A stretch of 64,000 bases of DNA from the NCBI GenBank assembly GCA_018699955.1, contig JABISG010000070.1, forward strand, positions 1 through 64,000, written 5' to 3'. This document shows, one piece after another, positions 45,398-53,986 of this stretch (the stretch's first letter is position 1; every line of letters begins with the position of its first letter). The position numbers and the translations under genes were made by a program. This stretch comes from Planctomycetaceae bacterium (GTDB lineage Bacteria; Planctomycetota; Planctomycetia; Planctomycetales; Planctomycetaceae). The notes under the pieces are model-generated. The model was given only the letters and a program-made list of their open reading frames with translations. It had not been told where the DNA came from and did no database searches.

Positions 45398-46624
45398 ATG
45401 ATCATTTCAGGCCAACTCGTCTTTCCCGATCAAACGCGCTCCGGCCACATTCGCATCGACGGCGATACGATTGCTGATGTTGGCTGCGACCTCGGACAGC
45501 CCGACGTGGAATTCGGCGACGATTGCCTGGTGTTCGCCGGCATGGGCGACATTCACATTCACGCCCGCGACGATGTGAGTGAAACGCAAACATACAAGGA
45601 AGATTTCTGCACAGCCGCGGCCGCCGCAGTGCAGGGAGGAGTGGTTCACGTGGCCGACATGCCGAACAATCCGGCGGCGCCCATCGACGATGAATCGTAC
45701 GCGGCCAAACAACAACATCTGCAGCGGCGCAACGTGCCGATTCAAATCACGCTGTACGCCGGCATCGGTCCCGACACGCGGCCGCTATCACAGTCGGTGC
45801 CCTACAAAGCCTACATGGGGCCGAGCGTCGGCGATTTGTTTTTCACATCGCTCGAACAATTGGAAAGTGCGCTGTCGCATTACCGTGGATGCGATGTCAG
45901 CTTTCACTGTGAAGATCCGGTGCTTCTTGAAACGCACAAACACGAGGCAACACACGAGGAGCAGCGACCGCCGGCTTGCGAATTCTCTGCAACGCGGTTC
46001 GCACTGGCAATGATCGAAAAGTACGACCTGACCGGCAAGCTGTGTCATTATTCGGTCGAAGAGGGGTTGCCGTTGATTCGCGCCGCCAAGCAGAAAGGCT
46101 TACGCGTGACGTGTGAAGTGACGCCGCATCATCTGTTTTTCGACGAGTCTCAGATCACGCCGGAGAATCGCGGGCTGATGCAGATGAATCCACCACTGCG
46201 GCGTGCGGGTGACAGCGAAGCCATGTTAGCGGGCCTGCGCGACGGCACGCTCGATTATCTGGCGACCGATCACGCGCCGCACACAGTGGAAGAAAATGCC
46301 GCCGGGATTTCAGGACAGCCACACCTCGACACCTACGGCGCATTCGTCACCTGGCTGATTGCCGAGAAACAGTTCACACCCCAACGGATCGCCGAAGTCT
46401 GTTCGGCCAACCCCGGGCGTTTCGTCAATCCTTACACCGCGCCGAAAAAATTCGGCCTGATCGAACCGGGCTACACGGCATCGCTGACAGTGCTGAACAT
46501 GCAGCGGCCCAAACTGGTACAGCGTGATGATCTGAAGACAAAATGCGGCTGGTCACCATTCGAGGGAATCACCTTTCCAGGTCGCGTGGAAGCGGTGTAC
46601 GTGGCAGGGCAGCGACTGGCATAA
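45398..46624 (+). CDS. pyrC: Dihydroorotase-type amidohydrolase
   Basis: 408 residues, class I dihydroorotase size. Metal-binding residues: H53 and H55 in GDIHIHARDD, K137 in VPYKAYMGP as candidate carboxylated lysine, H170 in SFHCED, and a TPHHLF motif at 243-247. Catalytic D291 lies in ATDHAPHT. The reaction is the reversible cyclisation of carbamoyl aspartate in pyrimidine biosynthesis. Some relatives are allantoinases or dihydropyrimidinases, but the SGHIRIDGDTIADVG start and the short length favour dihydroorotase. ATG with AGGGA upstream. Confidence 0.85.
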   Translation: MIISGQLVFPDQTRSGHIRIDGDTIADVGCDLGQPDVEFGDDCLVFAGMGDIHIHARDDVSETQTYKEDFCTAAAAAVQGGVVHVADMPNNPAAPIDDESYAAKQQHLQRRNVPIQITLYAGIGPDTRPLSQSVPYKAYMGPSVGDLFFTSLEQLESALSHYRGCDVSFHCEDPVLLETHKHEATHEEQRPPACEFSATRFALAMIEKYDLTGKLCHYSVEEGLPLIRAAKQKGLRVTCEVTPHHLFFDESQITPENRGLMQMNPPLRRAGDSEAMLAGLRDGTLDYLATDHAPHTVEENAAGISGQPHLDTYGAFVTWLIAEKQFTPQRIAEVCSANPGRFVNPYTAPKKFGLIEPGYTASLTVLNMQRPKLVQRDDLKTKCGWSPFEGITFPGRVEAVYVAGQRLA

Positions 46625-46988
46625 CTGAGAGCCAACGGCTCGCAGCTACGAACTAATCAAACAAACTTCCAGGATTTCTGGAATTTTTTCGCACCTTCGC
46701 GCATCACAAGGAGTACGAACGAGAACTCTGGACTGAAGCAACCTCTAGTTTTCAGAACAGTTGACCTAAGAATTCCCGCGTTCGCACGTCGTCTAAAGTG
46801 GTGAATGTTTTATTTTGAGGACTCAAAGCCCGTGGGCTGCGGCCCAGAGGATCGAGCGGCTGACATCTGCGGCATTCTCAATCTGAGTCTCAATAACGCA
46901 GACAAATTCAGTTCATGCATTTCAGCTCGGCAGGCAATCAGCCTGCTCGATGGCGGCCCCATTTTGTGCAACAAACAGGAGTCAAAGT
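46625..46988. other. Intergenic region with AAAGCCCGTGGGCTGCGG repeat
   Basis: About 364 bases between dihydroorotase and the VWA lipoprotein. AAAGCCCGTGGGCTGCGGCC starts at 46825 and matches the first half of the double hairpin at 53530-53586. A short frame at 46805-47128 is a shadow of the following gene's leader. No gene supported. Confidence 0.45.
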
Positions 46989-48632
46989 ATGCGCTGCGCC
47001 ATATGGATTACGACAGGAATCGTTCTGGCAGTTGCAATAGTTGGATGCGGAGGCGAGGCGAGTACGCCTGCGACGTATCAACAGCTTGGAGACACCTCGT
47101 CCGCCGAAAGTGCAGCGGCAGCGAATGACGGCGACGATGCGGCCGAATACACCGTCCGCGAGGCCGCCGATCTTGGTACCGATATGACACCAACAGCCGT
47201 AAAGACGACGCCTTCGGTGGTGCATCGGGAAGACCGATTCTCCGAGCCGAAGTCAGCTGACGAGCCGAAATCGGAACCCCAGAAGCAAGCACAGCAATGG
47301 ACCCCGGAAGCTCAATTTCGCCCCGGCACGCTCACCGCTGGCAGTATCGACGATCATGCGAAATACGATGCCTATCGCGACTATCTTTCCAAGACTCTGC
47401 AACAATATCCGGACCGTTCATTTCCCAATCTGAAGATCGGCCGTCGAATTGTTATTCGTGTTGCCAATGAACAGGGCGAGGGAATCGGCGATGCCCGGAT
47501 TACGATTCGTCCGGTCGCGGTCGATGAACAGGGCGAAAATGTCGCTACAGGTGAATTCGCCACGACTACGGCCAGTGATGGAAGGGCACTGTTCCTGTCT
47601 GCTCGCGATCTTTCGGCCGATGGTTCTGATTTTCAACTGACCGTTCAGATTGCCGGTGATGCGGACGCCGTCACGCAACAAGTCTCGCTGGATCAACCAG
47701 AATGGAATGTCGTGCTCCCCGAGATGCAACAAACTCTGCCGACCCAACTCGATTTGGCTCTCGTCATCGACACCACCGGTAGTATGAAGGATGAACTGGA
47801 CTATTTGAAAGTTGAGATCGACGACATCGCCGCGGCAGTCAAACGGCGGTTTCCGAACGTCGAGCAGCGGTTTGCCCTCATCCTCTTTCGCGATGAAGGG
47901 GACGAATATGTCACCCGCACGTTTGATTTTACCGGTTCGCTGTCGGAGTTCCGCAGTAAACTGTCGAAGCAGTCGGCCGCAGGTGGTGGCGATTACCCGG
48001 AGGCAATGCATCTGGCGTTGGAGCAGGCGGGCCAGTTGAGTTGGCGAAAGACCGATGCCGCCCGCGTGCTGTTTCTTGTCGGCGATGCCCCGCCGCACGC
48101 TCGGTTTTCCGAGCGAACAATCGCTGCCGTTGAAACACTTCGCAATTCCAACGTCAAACTGTTTCCGGTCGCCGCCAGTGGCGTCCGCGATGAAGCCCAA
48201 TGGGTGATGCGGTCCGCCGCATTTCTCACTTTGGGCCGCTATCTGTTCCTCACCGATCATTCGGGCGTCGGCAATCCACATGCAAAACCGCAAACGCCGA
48301 GTTACTCGGTCGAACGGCTCAATGCTTTGATGGTTCGCATGATCGCTTCGGAACTTGCCGGCCGCGAACTGCTGCCGAACGAAATCATTGCCACCGAAGC
48401 GAACGCCGACACGATTGTCCCACAGCAGACCCAGCCGGTCATTCGTCCGCAAACTGTGTACGTGGAGCCTAAGCCAATCGTCCCGACCGTGCGTCCAGCG
48501 AATGTTGGCGAAGTGTTTGCGAGCTGGTGCTATGAAACCATTCAACTGCCGGTGATCCGCGTGTTTGCCGCGTTTCTCGCCATTGCGCTCATTTGGAAAC
48601 TCGACACAAGACGCCGCAGCGCCGCGGCGTAA
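46989..48632 (+). CDS. VWA-domain lipoprotein with C-terminal membrane anchor
   Basis: 547 residues from the ATG at 46989 with AGGAG 7 nt upstream. A lipobox ends in IVGC (C20). A disordered acidic linker (about 22-110) is followed by a beta domain (RIVIRVANEQGEGIGDARITIRP) and a von Willebrand A domain near 255-430: LALVIDTTGSMKDEL holds a DxTxS-type metal site, with FALILFRDEGDEYVTRTFDF and GGGDYPEAMHLALEQA. A C-terminal helix (VIRVFAAFLAIALIWKLD) ends the protein. VWA domains bind proteins through a metal ion. Periplasmic and membrane bound is inferred. Confidence 0.85.
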   Translation: MRCAIWITTGIVLAVAIVGCGGEASTPATYQQLGDTSSAESAAAANDGDDAAEYTVREAADLGTDMTPTAVKTTPSVVHREDRFSEPKSADEPKSEPQKQAQQWTPEAQFRPGTLTAGSIDDHAKYDAYRDYLSKTLQQYPDRSFPNLKIGRRIVIRVANEQGEGIGDARITIRPVAVDEQGENVATGEFATTTASDGRALFLSARDLSADGSDFQLTVQIAGDADAVTQQVSLDQPEWNVVLPEMQQTLPTQLDLALVIDTTGSMKDELDYLKVEIDDIAAAVKRRFPNVEQRFALILFRDEGDEYVTRTFDFTGSLSEFRSKLSKQSAAGGGDYPEAMHLALEQAGQLSWRKTDAARVLFLVGDAPPHARFSERTIAAVETLRNSNVKLFPVAASGVRDEAQWVMRSAAFLTLGRYLFLTDHSGVGNPHAKPQTPSYSVERLNALMVRMIASELAGRELLPNEIIATEANADTIVPQQTQPVIRPQTVYVEPKPIVPTVRPANVGEVFASWCYETIQLPVIRVFAAFLAIALIWKLDTRRRSAAA

Positions 48633-48663
48633 CATGACAAGTTCCTGCGAGATTCGCCATCAC

Positions 48664-48680
48664 CGCTTGCGGTTTAGCGG
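48664..48680. repeat. 17-bp dispersed repeat, inverted copy
   Basis: CGCTTGCGGTTTAGCGG is the exact reverse complement of the 17-mer at 36529-36545. It lies between the convergent ends of the VWA gene and the following minus-strand gene. Confidence 0.75.
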
Positions 48681-48710
48681 CCCCTCGACGCACGGTTCAA
48701 TCGACGGGTT

Positions 48711-49076
48711 TTACGAGGACCCCGCCAGAACCAACTGACGAATTTCACCGGCGCGCGTCGATAGCTCCGCTTGATCAACGTCAGCGGCGACGCCTGCGAA
48801 CCCCGCTTTCTCGATCATCGCCTTTGCGTTGCCCGCAATCTGCGACAGGCTGAATTCCAGTGGGTCAACCATCGTTAACCGATCGAGGTGGAACATCACG
48901 TTCTTATCCGTCGGATCGTAATGGTAATGGGGATCGGACTCGAAACAGTCGAATCGTAACAACTGTACGTCGCGTCCCTCGACCTCACCAAACACGCGAA
49001 TCGCCGGTCCCCGATCGCCACCGAACGTTCGGTGTTCGATGCGAAACGTGAGGTTCCCGATGACAATGTCCTGCAT
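48711..49076 (-). CDS. Small conserved hypothetical protein (121 aa)
   Basis: 121 residues. The N-terminal half is beta-rich with paired acidic and His-rich strands (IGNLTFRIEHRTFGGDRGPAIRVFGEV, RFDCFESDPHYHYDP, NVMFHLDRLTMVDPLEFSLSQIAGN). The C-terminal half is helical. SDPHYHYDP could bind a metal. I do not recognise a named domain with confidence. It ends 27 bases from the PQQ-repeat gene on the same strand, so it may be the last gene of that unit. Confidence 0.65.
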   Translation of the reverse strand: MQDIVIGNLTFRIEHRTFGGDRGPAIRVFGEVEGRDVQLLRFDCFESDPHYHYDPTDKNVMFHLDRLTMVDPLEFSLSQIAGNAKAMIEKAGFAGVAADVDQAELSTRAGEIRQLVLAGSS

Positions 49077-49103
49077 GACGCTTCTCCCAATCGCTGGCGA
49101 TCG

Positions 49104-50339
49104 CTACTTCTTGATTCGGTAAAGATGCGTGAAGCTGCGGATGATGAGGGAATTCTCCACGATCGCCGGCGAGGAATTGAAGCCGGCGTCGAATTCGTTT
49201 TCGGCTAGTTGTTTGAATTCTCGCGCTGCAGCGACCACGAATACTTTTCCCTGTTTACTGAAGAAGTAAAGTTTGCCGTCGGCTGCGACGGGCGACGCCC
49301 AGAAGTCGCCGCCGAAGCGATGCTGCCAGATAATCTTTCCCGACTTCGCATCGCGGCAGGAAGCCACGCCGTTATCGGCAACCATGTACAATGAATTATT
49401 CAAGAGCAGCTGTGACCCACGGCGAGGGATGCCCACCCCGGAACTCCAGGCGATGTGACTGTCGGTGACGTCACCGTTTCCACCGGGACGGACGGCAACA
49501 AATTGTGTTTTTCCGCCGCCTGCGGCAAGGTAAATCAAGCCGTTGGCAAACAGCGGCCGCGGTGCGGCATTCATTCCACCGTGACGAACTCTCCAAAGTT
49601 CGTCACCGGTCAGCGGCGAATAGGCGATGGTGGCAACCGCAGCAGGACTGATCAGGGCCGTTCGCCCGTTGTGTTCTATCACCGTCGATGTACTGTATGC
49701 CTTCTTGCGATCAGGGTTGTCGGTGCCGTAATCGATGGTGCGTTTTTTTCTCCAGGCGGTTTTCCCCGTTTTCTTGTTCAACGCGACGACGTATTGCTGA
49801 TCGACGCCATCAAAGTTCAGAAAAAGCAGGTCGCGATGCAGGATGGGTGAACCTCCCGGCGCGCGAAAATGGTCGCACTCGAAATCTCTTCGCGACCACA
49901 GCATTTTGCCGGTGGCCGTATCGAGGCAGGCCGTTCCGTAGCTGCCGAAATGCACGTAAATCCGGCCCTCTTCAATCACCGGCGTGGGCGATGCGTAGCT
50001 GTTTGTCGGATGGCAGAATCGCGGCTTGGCGTTCTCGAACACTACCACATCGTGAATGATCTTGCCGCTGTCGAGATCGACGGCGACGGCGGACATCTTC
50101 TTGCCGTCTTCGGTCGCTGTGGTCATCCAAATCTGTTTGCCCCACACAACGGGAGACGACCACCCCTTTCCATGGATGGCCGTTTTCCAGGCGACGTTTT
50201 CCCCGTTGCCGAATTTCGCCGGCAGACCGGTCGCGGCCGATTGGCCATCACCCGCCGGACCGCGAAATGCAGGCCAGTTCTCAGCGAAGGCAAGTTGCGA
50301 AGAAATCAGAAACGCACAGGTCAACAGGGTGGTTTGCAT
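49104..50339 (-). CDS. Exported PQQ-repeat beta-propeller protein
   Basis: 411 residues. The ATG at 50339 is preferred: AGGA lies 6 nt upstream and it opens a signal peptide (MQTTLLTCAFLISSQLAFAE). The mature protein has WPAFRGPAGDGQSAATGLP and repeated WKTAIHGKGWSSPVVWG-type blades typical of PQQ-like propellers, e.g. ALNKKTGKTAWRKKR and AKSGKIIWQHRFGGDFWASPV. It lacks the residues of true PQQ dehydrogenases, so a BamB-like or unknown periplasmic role is more likely. Longer starts at 50408 or 50354 are possible. Confidence 0.85.
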   Translation of the reverse strand: MQTTLLTCAFLISSQLAFAENWPAFRGPAGDGQSAATGLPAKFGNGENVAWKTAIHGKGWSSPVVWGKQIWMTTATEDGKKMSAVAVDLDSGKIIHDVVVFENAKPRFCHPTNSYASPTPVIEEGRIYVHFGSYGTACLDTATGKMLWSRRDFECDHFRAPGGSPILHRDLLFLNFDGVDQQYVVALNKKTGKTAWRKKRTIDYGTDNPDRKKAYSTSTVIEHNGRTALISPAAVATIAYSPLTGDELWRVRHGGMNAAPRPLFANGLIYLAAGGGKTQFVAVRPGGNGDVTDSHIAWSSGVGIPRRGSQLLLNNSLYMVADNGVASCRDAKSGKIIWQHRFGGDFWASPVAADGKLYFFSKQGKVFVVAAAREFKQLAENEFDAGFNSSPAIVENSLIIRSFTHLYRIKK

Positions 50340-50409
50340 GGTGTTCCTCAGCATGTTGTTTCTCACGGTACAGAAACTCCCAATCGAAAGTCTAATCATC
50401 CGCGCCAAA

Positions 50410-50426
50410 CGCTTGCGGTTTCGCGG
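50410..50426. repeat. 17-bp dispersed repeat, one mismatch
   Basis: CGCTTGCGGTTTCGCGG differs by one base from the copy at 48664-48680. It lies between the PQQ-repeat gene and fhcA. Confidence 0.65.
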
Positions 50427-50440
50427 CCCGAATTGCCGCC

Positions 50441-52090
50441 CTACGAACCAATCACTTCACGTTCATGTAACGTGTTTTCGTCAACCGGGTAATTCCGGAA
50501 TTGGATTGTGTAATTCTTTTCGAACCACTCGCGAATATTGTCGATGGCACCGTCATCGTACTTGGGGGCGACATGTAGCAAACGGCCTTCGGCATTCGAG
50601 CGAATCTCGCCGTCTTCCACAACAATCTCGCCGCGGCGAATCACATAGCGGGGCAACTCGAACATCCGCTGGTAGTCTTCGTTGGGTTGATAAATGGTGA
50701 CGTCGGCATCGGCTCCAATGCCGAGATGCCCCTTATTTTTTAGCCCCAACATTCGCGCGGGTGAGGCTCGCGTGATAATCGCAATTTCGTTCAGCGTGTA
50801 TTCGCGGTCGAGGTCGGCCAGTGTCGTCCGTTCCTTCAGCCCGCCGGGAACGCGAGCCAACATTTCTCGTCGCCGGTCGCGACTCATCAACAACGCAATG
50901 ATTTCGGGGTACGCCCGAAACGAACTGCCGTTGGGGTGATCGGTACTCATCGCAATCCGCCACGGGTCCTGCATCAGCAGGTACCATTCCAGGCCAATCG
51001 CCCACTGAATGGCGTGAACCAGACTCTTATTCTTATATGTGATGGGGACGATTCCGCAGCCGGTTTCCATTTCGGTGTCGCCGCTGAACCATTTGCGCCC
51101 CATCACTTTGTGCAGGAAGTAGCCGAGCGGCCCGTCGCCGGTCATCGACGTTGTGTTGCCGAACATGACTTGCCCGACGTCAACCGTGATGTTCGGATGC
51201 GACTCGACGTATTCGACGAGATCGGGAACCTTCGAGCAGAAGGTACTCTGATCGTCCGGGTCGCCGCCGTAGCTGTGAAACTGAATGTGGGTGATGTGTC
51301 CGCGATGGCCCTCGAGCGCGTTCATCGTATCCAGCGTGGTGTTGTAGTTGCCCGGCACGCCGAGGTTATTCGCGTGGATGTGAACGGGATGCGGCAGGCC
51401 GAGTTCATCGACGGCGGTCGCGACGCCGTTAATGATTTGGCGAGGCGTGATGTCGAAGTGATCGATGGTGGAGTCCAGCGATGTCGCGTTCCCGCCGCTC
51501 GACTTCCAGACCTCGACACCGCCTGGGTTAACCAGCTTGGCCGTGAATCCCTTCGTTGAATTCAGAAGCCAACCGACATAACTCTTCAGCCGTTCCGGTT
51601 CGTTCTCTTGCAATTGCTTCATCAGGTAATGGTTGTTGCCCATCAGGACGTAGAAGCCCTTGTCGATGATGGGGGTATCTTCCAATTCCTCGTGCGCGTG
51701 ACGCGCCAACAATGGGGGAATGGCGGCATCGAACGCCGTCGTGTATCCCAGCCCTGCATACAAATAGCCGGTGGCGAATGTACTCGGCACACTGCCCGTC
51801 GTTCCTGACCGCGTGAGCGCCGTCCGCCGAACGGGTTCGGCGGTCCGTTTGTCGTCGGGCATCATCTTGCGAGCAACGTTCACCTTGGGGCCGGCGATGT
51901 GACAGTGCATATCGACCCCGCCCGGCATCACCACCATGCCGGTGGCATCAATTGTCTTGTCAGCGCGGCGACCAGGATCAGTCGGCGCATTGACGACGCG
52001 CCCGTCTTCAATCCAGACATTGCGGACTTCGCCGTCGATGTCGTTCGCGGGATCTTGAAGTATTCCGTTGGTAATGCAGGTGAGAGTCAT
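50441..52090 (-). CDS. fhcA: Formylmethanofuran dehydrogenase/hydrolase subunit A
   Basis: 549 residues, full FwdA/FhcA length. The amidohydrolase centre is intact: H62 and H64 in DMHCHIAG, K185 in AKLVNPGG (candidate carboxylysine), H237 in HIHANN, and catalytic D384 in STDHPNG. In methanogens FwdA turns formate and methanofuran into formylmethanofuran; in aerobic bacteria FhcA hydrolyses the formyl group to formate in H4MPT-linked formaldehyde oxidation. It is the last of a same-strand run AOR, fwdD, fhcB, fhcA. fhcC and fhcD are not in the window. Confidence 0.95.
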   Translation of the reverse strand: MTLTCITNGILQDPANDIDGEVRNVWIEDGRVVNAPTDPGRRADKTIDATGMVVMPGGVDMHCHIAGPKVNVARKMMPDDKRTAEPVRRTALTRSGTTGSVPSTFATGYLYAGLGYTTAFDAAIPPLLARHAHEELEDTPIIDKGFYVLMGNNHYLMKQLQENEPERLKSYVGWLLNSTKGFTAKLVNPGGVEVWKSSGGNATSLDSTIDHFDITPRQIINGVATAVDELGLPHPVHIHANNLGVPGNYNTTLDTMNALEGHRGHITHIQFHSYGGDPDDQSTFCSKVPDLVEYVESHPNITVDVGQVMFGNTTSMTGDGPLGYFLHKVMGRKWFSGDTEMETGCGIVPITYKNKSLVHAIQWAIGLEWYLLMQDPWRIAMSTDHPNGSSFRAYPEIIALLMSRDRRREMLARVPGGLKERTTLADLDREYTLNEIAIITRASPARMLGLKNKGHLGIGADADVTIYQPNEDYQRMFELPRYVIRRGEIVVEDGEIRSNAEGRLLHVAPKYDDGAIDNIREWFEKNYTIQFRNYPVDENTLHEREVIGS

Positions 52091-52155
52091 ATGCTGCGAA
52101 TTCAGACTGTTTGAAAGATTGCATGAAGGAATGAAGCGGCGGAAATGCTCAGCAA

Positions 52156-53490
52156 TTATACCCCCAACTGCTTCGCACGGATGCGCCGTTCGATTTCCTT
52201 CAGGATTTCGTAATCGCTTTTGTAAGGCGACTCGAACGCCGGCCGTAGTGGGATCGGCACATCGTCCATGCGGTAGACGGTTCCCGGCGTGTTGATGCCG
52301 TAGGTTGCCGTGGTGAAAGCGACGGTTGCCGTTCGGGCGGTGTCGCTCAGTTTGGGGTCGAGAACCACGCTGGGAATCTTCGCCAGATGCTCGCGGGCCG
52401 GCTGGCTGAAGTTCGACATCGGGTCGGACGCAATAATCAGCGCGGCATCGGCTTCCTCACGTGCCAGCACATCCGACGATGTGAATTCACCCGGGTTGAA
52501 TCGCGGGTAGCCTCGGCCCAAATTCACACCGAACGGGTAACCGGTCGACCACGTCACCACGTTGTCGGCACCGCTGACGTTACCGTGTCCGCGCAACGCT
52601 CTGGCGTTCCAGCGGGTGTGGCGGTTCATGTCGCGGGCGAGGGATAAGACCGCTTCGGTGTTGATGTGTTTGCCACGCGTCATCGTCAGGCCCATGCCAA
52701 ACAGGATTACACCGAATTTTGCCTTCTTCATTCGGTCCATCAAATCGGTGAGCGTTTCCAGCGAGATGCCGGTCTTTTCTTCGATTTTGGGATCGATCTT
52801 CAACCCTTTGGCCAACGCTCGCATCGCCCATGCCAGTTCGAAGTCGGACCGTGGCTTGATCTGCAGGAATTCGTTGGCCGCCTTCGCGCTTTTCGTTTTG
52901 CGAACGTCGATAAGTACGGCCGTGCGGCCCTTGCGGCCTTTGGGAATGAATTCGCCTTTGGGCATCAAGCTGTATCGCGTGAAGTGCCGGGGATGGCTTT
53001 CCGCCGGATTTCCGCCCCAGAAAATGAGAAAGTCAGCGCGGTTCTTGATTTCACCCAGCGAACATGTCACCTCGCCCACACCCTGAAACGCCATGCCCGA
53101 CGGTCCGTGACAGACCGAAGTTGTGGTGTCGAGATTTCCGCCGATCCAATCGGTGATCGCGACCGCCACCCGCTGCGCTTCGCTGGTACTGTCCGACATT
53201 CCATAAGTCAACGGGTTCTTTGAGTTGAACAGAATCTCGGCCGCCTTGTCGAAGGCCGCTTCATATGTGACCGGCTGACCGTCAATCGTTGCCTCGGGGC
53301 GGTCTTCAATGTGGTGATTAAAAAACCACGCCTTACCCAGCACGCAGGCGTTTTTTGCCTTCGTGATGTGATTGTCTTCGACCGTCAACTCCATGTCGTC
53401 ACATACGCACCCGCAAAACGTGCAGGTCGCGTCTTTGACAATCTTCAATTCGGGAGTCTCGGTCGTCGGCGGTTGTTCGGCAATACTCAT
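52156..53490 (-). CDS. fhcB: Formylmethanofuran dehydrogenase subunit B-like
   Basis: 444 residues of the molybdopterin oxidoreductase type. A full CxxCxxxC...C motif for a 4Fe-4S cluster is visible: C23, C26, C30 (CTFCGCVCDD) and C49 (NACVLGKAWF). C127 in SVCHGPSG corresponds to the cysteine that binds tungsten or molybdenum in methanogen FwdB. Conserved IFWGGNPAESHPRHFTRYS follows. The match to cofactor residues suggests a redox-active subunit. A double hairpin separates it from the upstream fwdD-like gene. The gene name follows the bacterial Fhc convention; FwdB/FmdB is equally apt. Confidence 0.92.
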   Translation of the reverse strand: MSIAEQPPTTETPELKIVKDATCTFCGCVCDDMELTVEDNHITKAKNACVLGKAWFFNHHIEDRPEATIDGQPVTYEAAFDKAAEILFNSKNPLTYGMSDSTSEAQRVAVAITDWIGGNLDTTTSVCHGPSGMAFQGVGEVTCSLGEIKNRADFLIFWGGNPAESHPRHFTRYSLMPKGEFIPKGRKGRTAVLIDVRKTKSAKAANEFLQIKPRSDFELAWAMRALAKGLKIDPKIEEKTGISLETLTDLMDRMKKAKFGVILFGMGLTMTRGKHINTEAVLSLARDMNRHTRWNARALRGHGNVSGADNVVTWSTGYPFGVNLGRGYPRFNPGEFTSSDVLAREEADAALIIASDPMSNFSQPAREHLAKIPSVVLDPKLSDTARTATVAFTTATYGINTPGTVYRMDDVPIPLRPAFESPYKSDYEILKEIERRIRAKQLGV

Positions 53491-53529
53491 GTTTTACTCA
53501 CTCATTTGTTTTCGCGTGTTCCCGCATCC

Positions 53530-53586
53530 AAAGCCCACGGGCTGCGTCCCGTGGGTTCCCGCCGGACGCAGCCGGCGGGCTTTGCC
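53530..53586. repeat. Double-hairpin intergenic element between two C1 operon genes
   Basis: CCCACGG/CCGTGGG (53534-53540, 53549-53555) and CCCGCCGG/CCGGCGGG (53558-53565, 53572-53579) are perfect stems. Outer AAAGCC and GGCTTT arms close the element. Half of it recurs at 46825-46850. It lies 40 bases before the fhcB start, inside the likely operon. Confidence 0.7.
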
Positions 53587-53588
53587 CT

Positions 53589-53933
53589 TTACTCCGCTTT
53601 CGCAAGCTGCACGTCCAGTCCCTTGCTTGTTGGCATTCCGCTGCCGTGGGTGTCGCCGCCCATCAGTTGGCTCGAAATGTCGCCGTAGCTGATAAACAGG
53701 ACCCCAGGCGGCGATTCACCTTTGTCGGCTTTGCAGGTGACGACGACCTCGGCTTGTTCGTTCCACATCCGCACGCGGTCGCCGGTTTCCAGATCGAGCC
53801 GCTGCATATCCTCGGCGTTCATCAACAACGTGGTGATCTCTTCTTTGTACGTGTCGGTGTACTTCCCCTCGTTCAGAGCCGTACCCTGTCGGCTCGTCCG
53901 TCCGGGAATCAGTACAAATATGTCAGACATCAT
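53589..53933 (-). CDS. Formylmethanofuran dehydrogenase subunit D-like (molybdopterin dinucleotide-binding domain)
   Basis: 114 residues from the ATG at 53933; the second ATG at 53930 is one codon later, and a longer frame to 54017 overlaps the AOR gene. The sequence FVLIPGRTSRQGTALNEGKYTDTY, AEDMQRLDLETGDRVRMWNE and GVLFISYGDISSQLMGGDTHGSGMP is the FwdD/FmdD pattern, the small domain that clamps the pterin dinucleotide onto FwdB. Characterised methylotroph Fhc complexes, as I recall, lack this subunit. It starts 47 bases after the AOR stop and 98 bases before fhcB. Confidence 0.82.
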   Translation of the reverse strand: MMSDIFVLIPGRTSRQGTALNEGKYTDTYKEEITTLLMNAEDMQRLDLETGDRVRMWNEQAEVVVTCKADKGESPPGVLFISYGDISSQLMGGDTHGSGMPTSKGLDVQLAKAE

Positions 53934-53970
53934 CACCCAATCAACAGTATTAAAAAAACGTCCAGGATCA

Positions 53971-53986
53971 CGCTTGCGGTTCAACG
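53971..53986. repeat. Partial copy of the 17-bp dispersed repeat
   Basis: CGCTTGCGGTTCAACG shares the first 11 bases with the other copies. It overlaps the AOR stop codon (TCA at 53981-53983), so the repeat may have supplied the stop. Confidence 0.4.
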
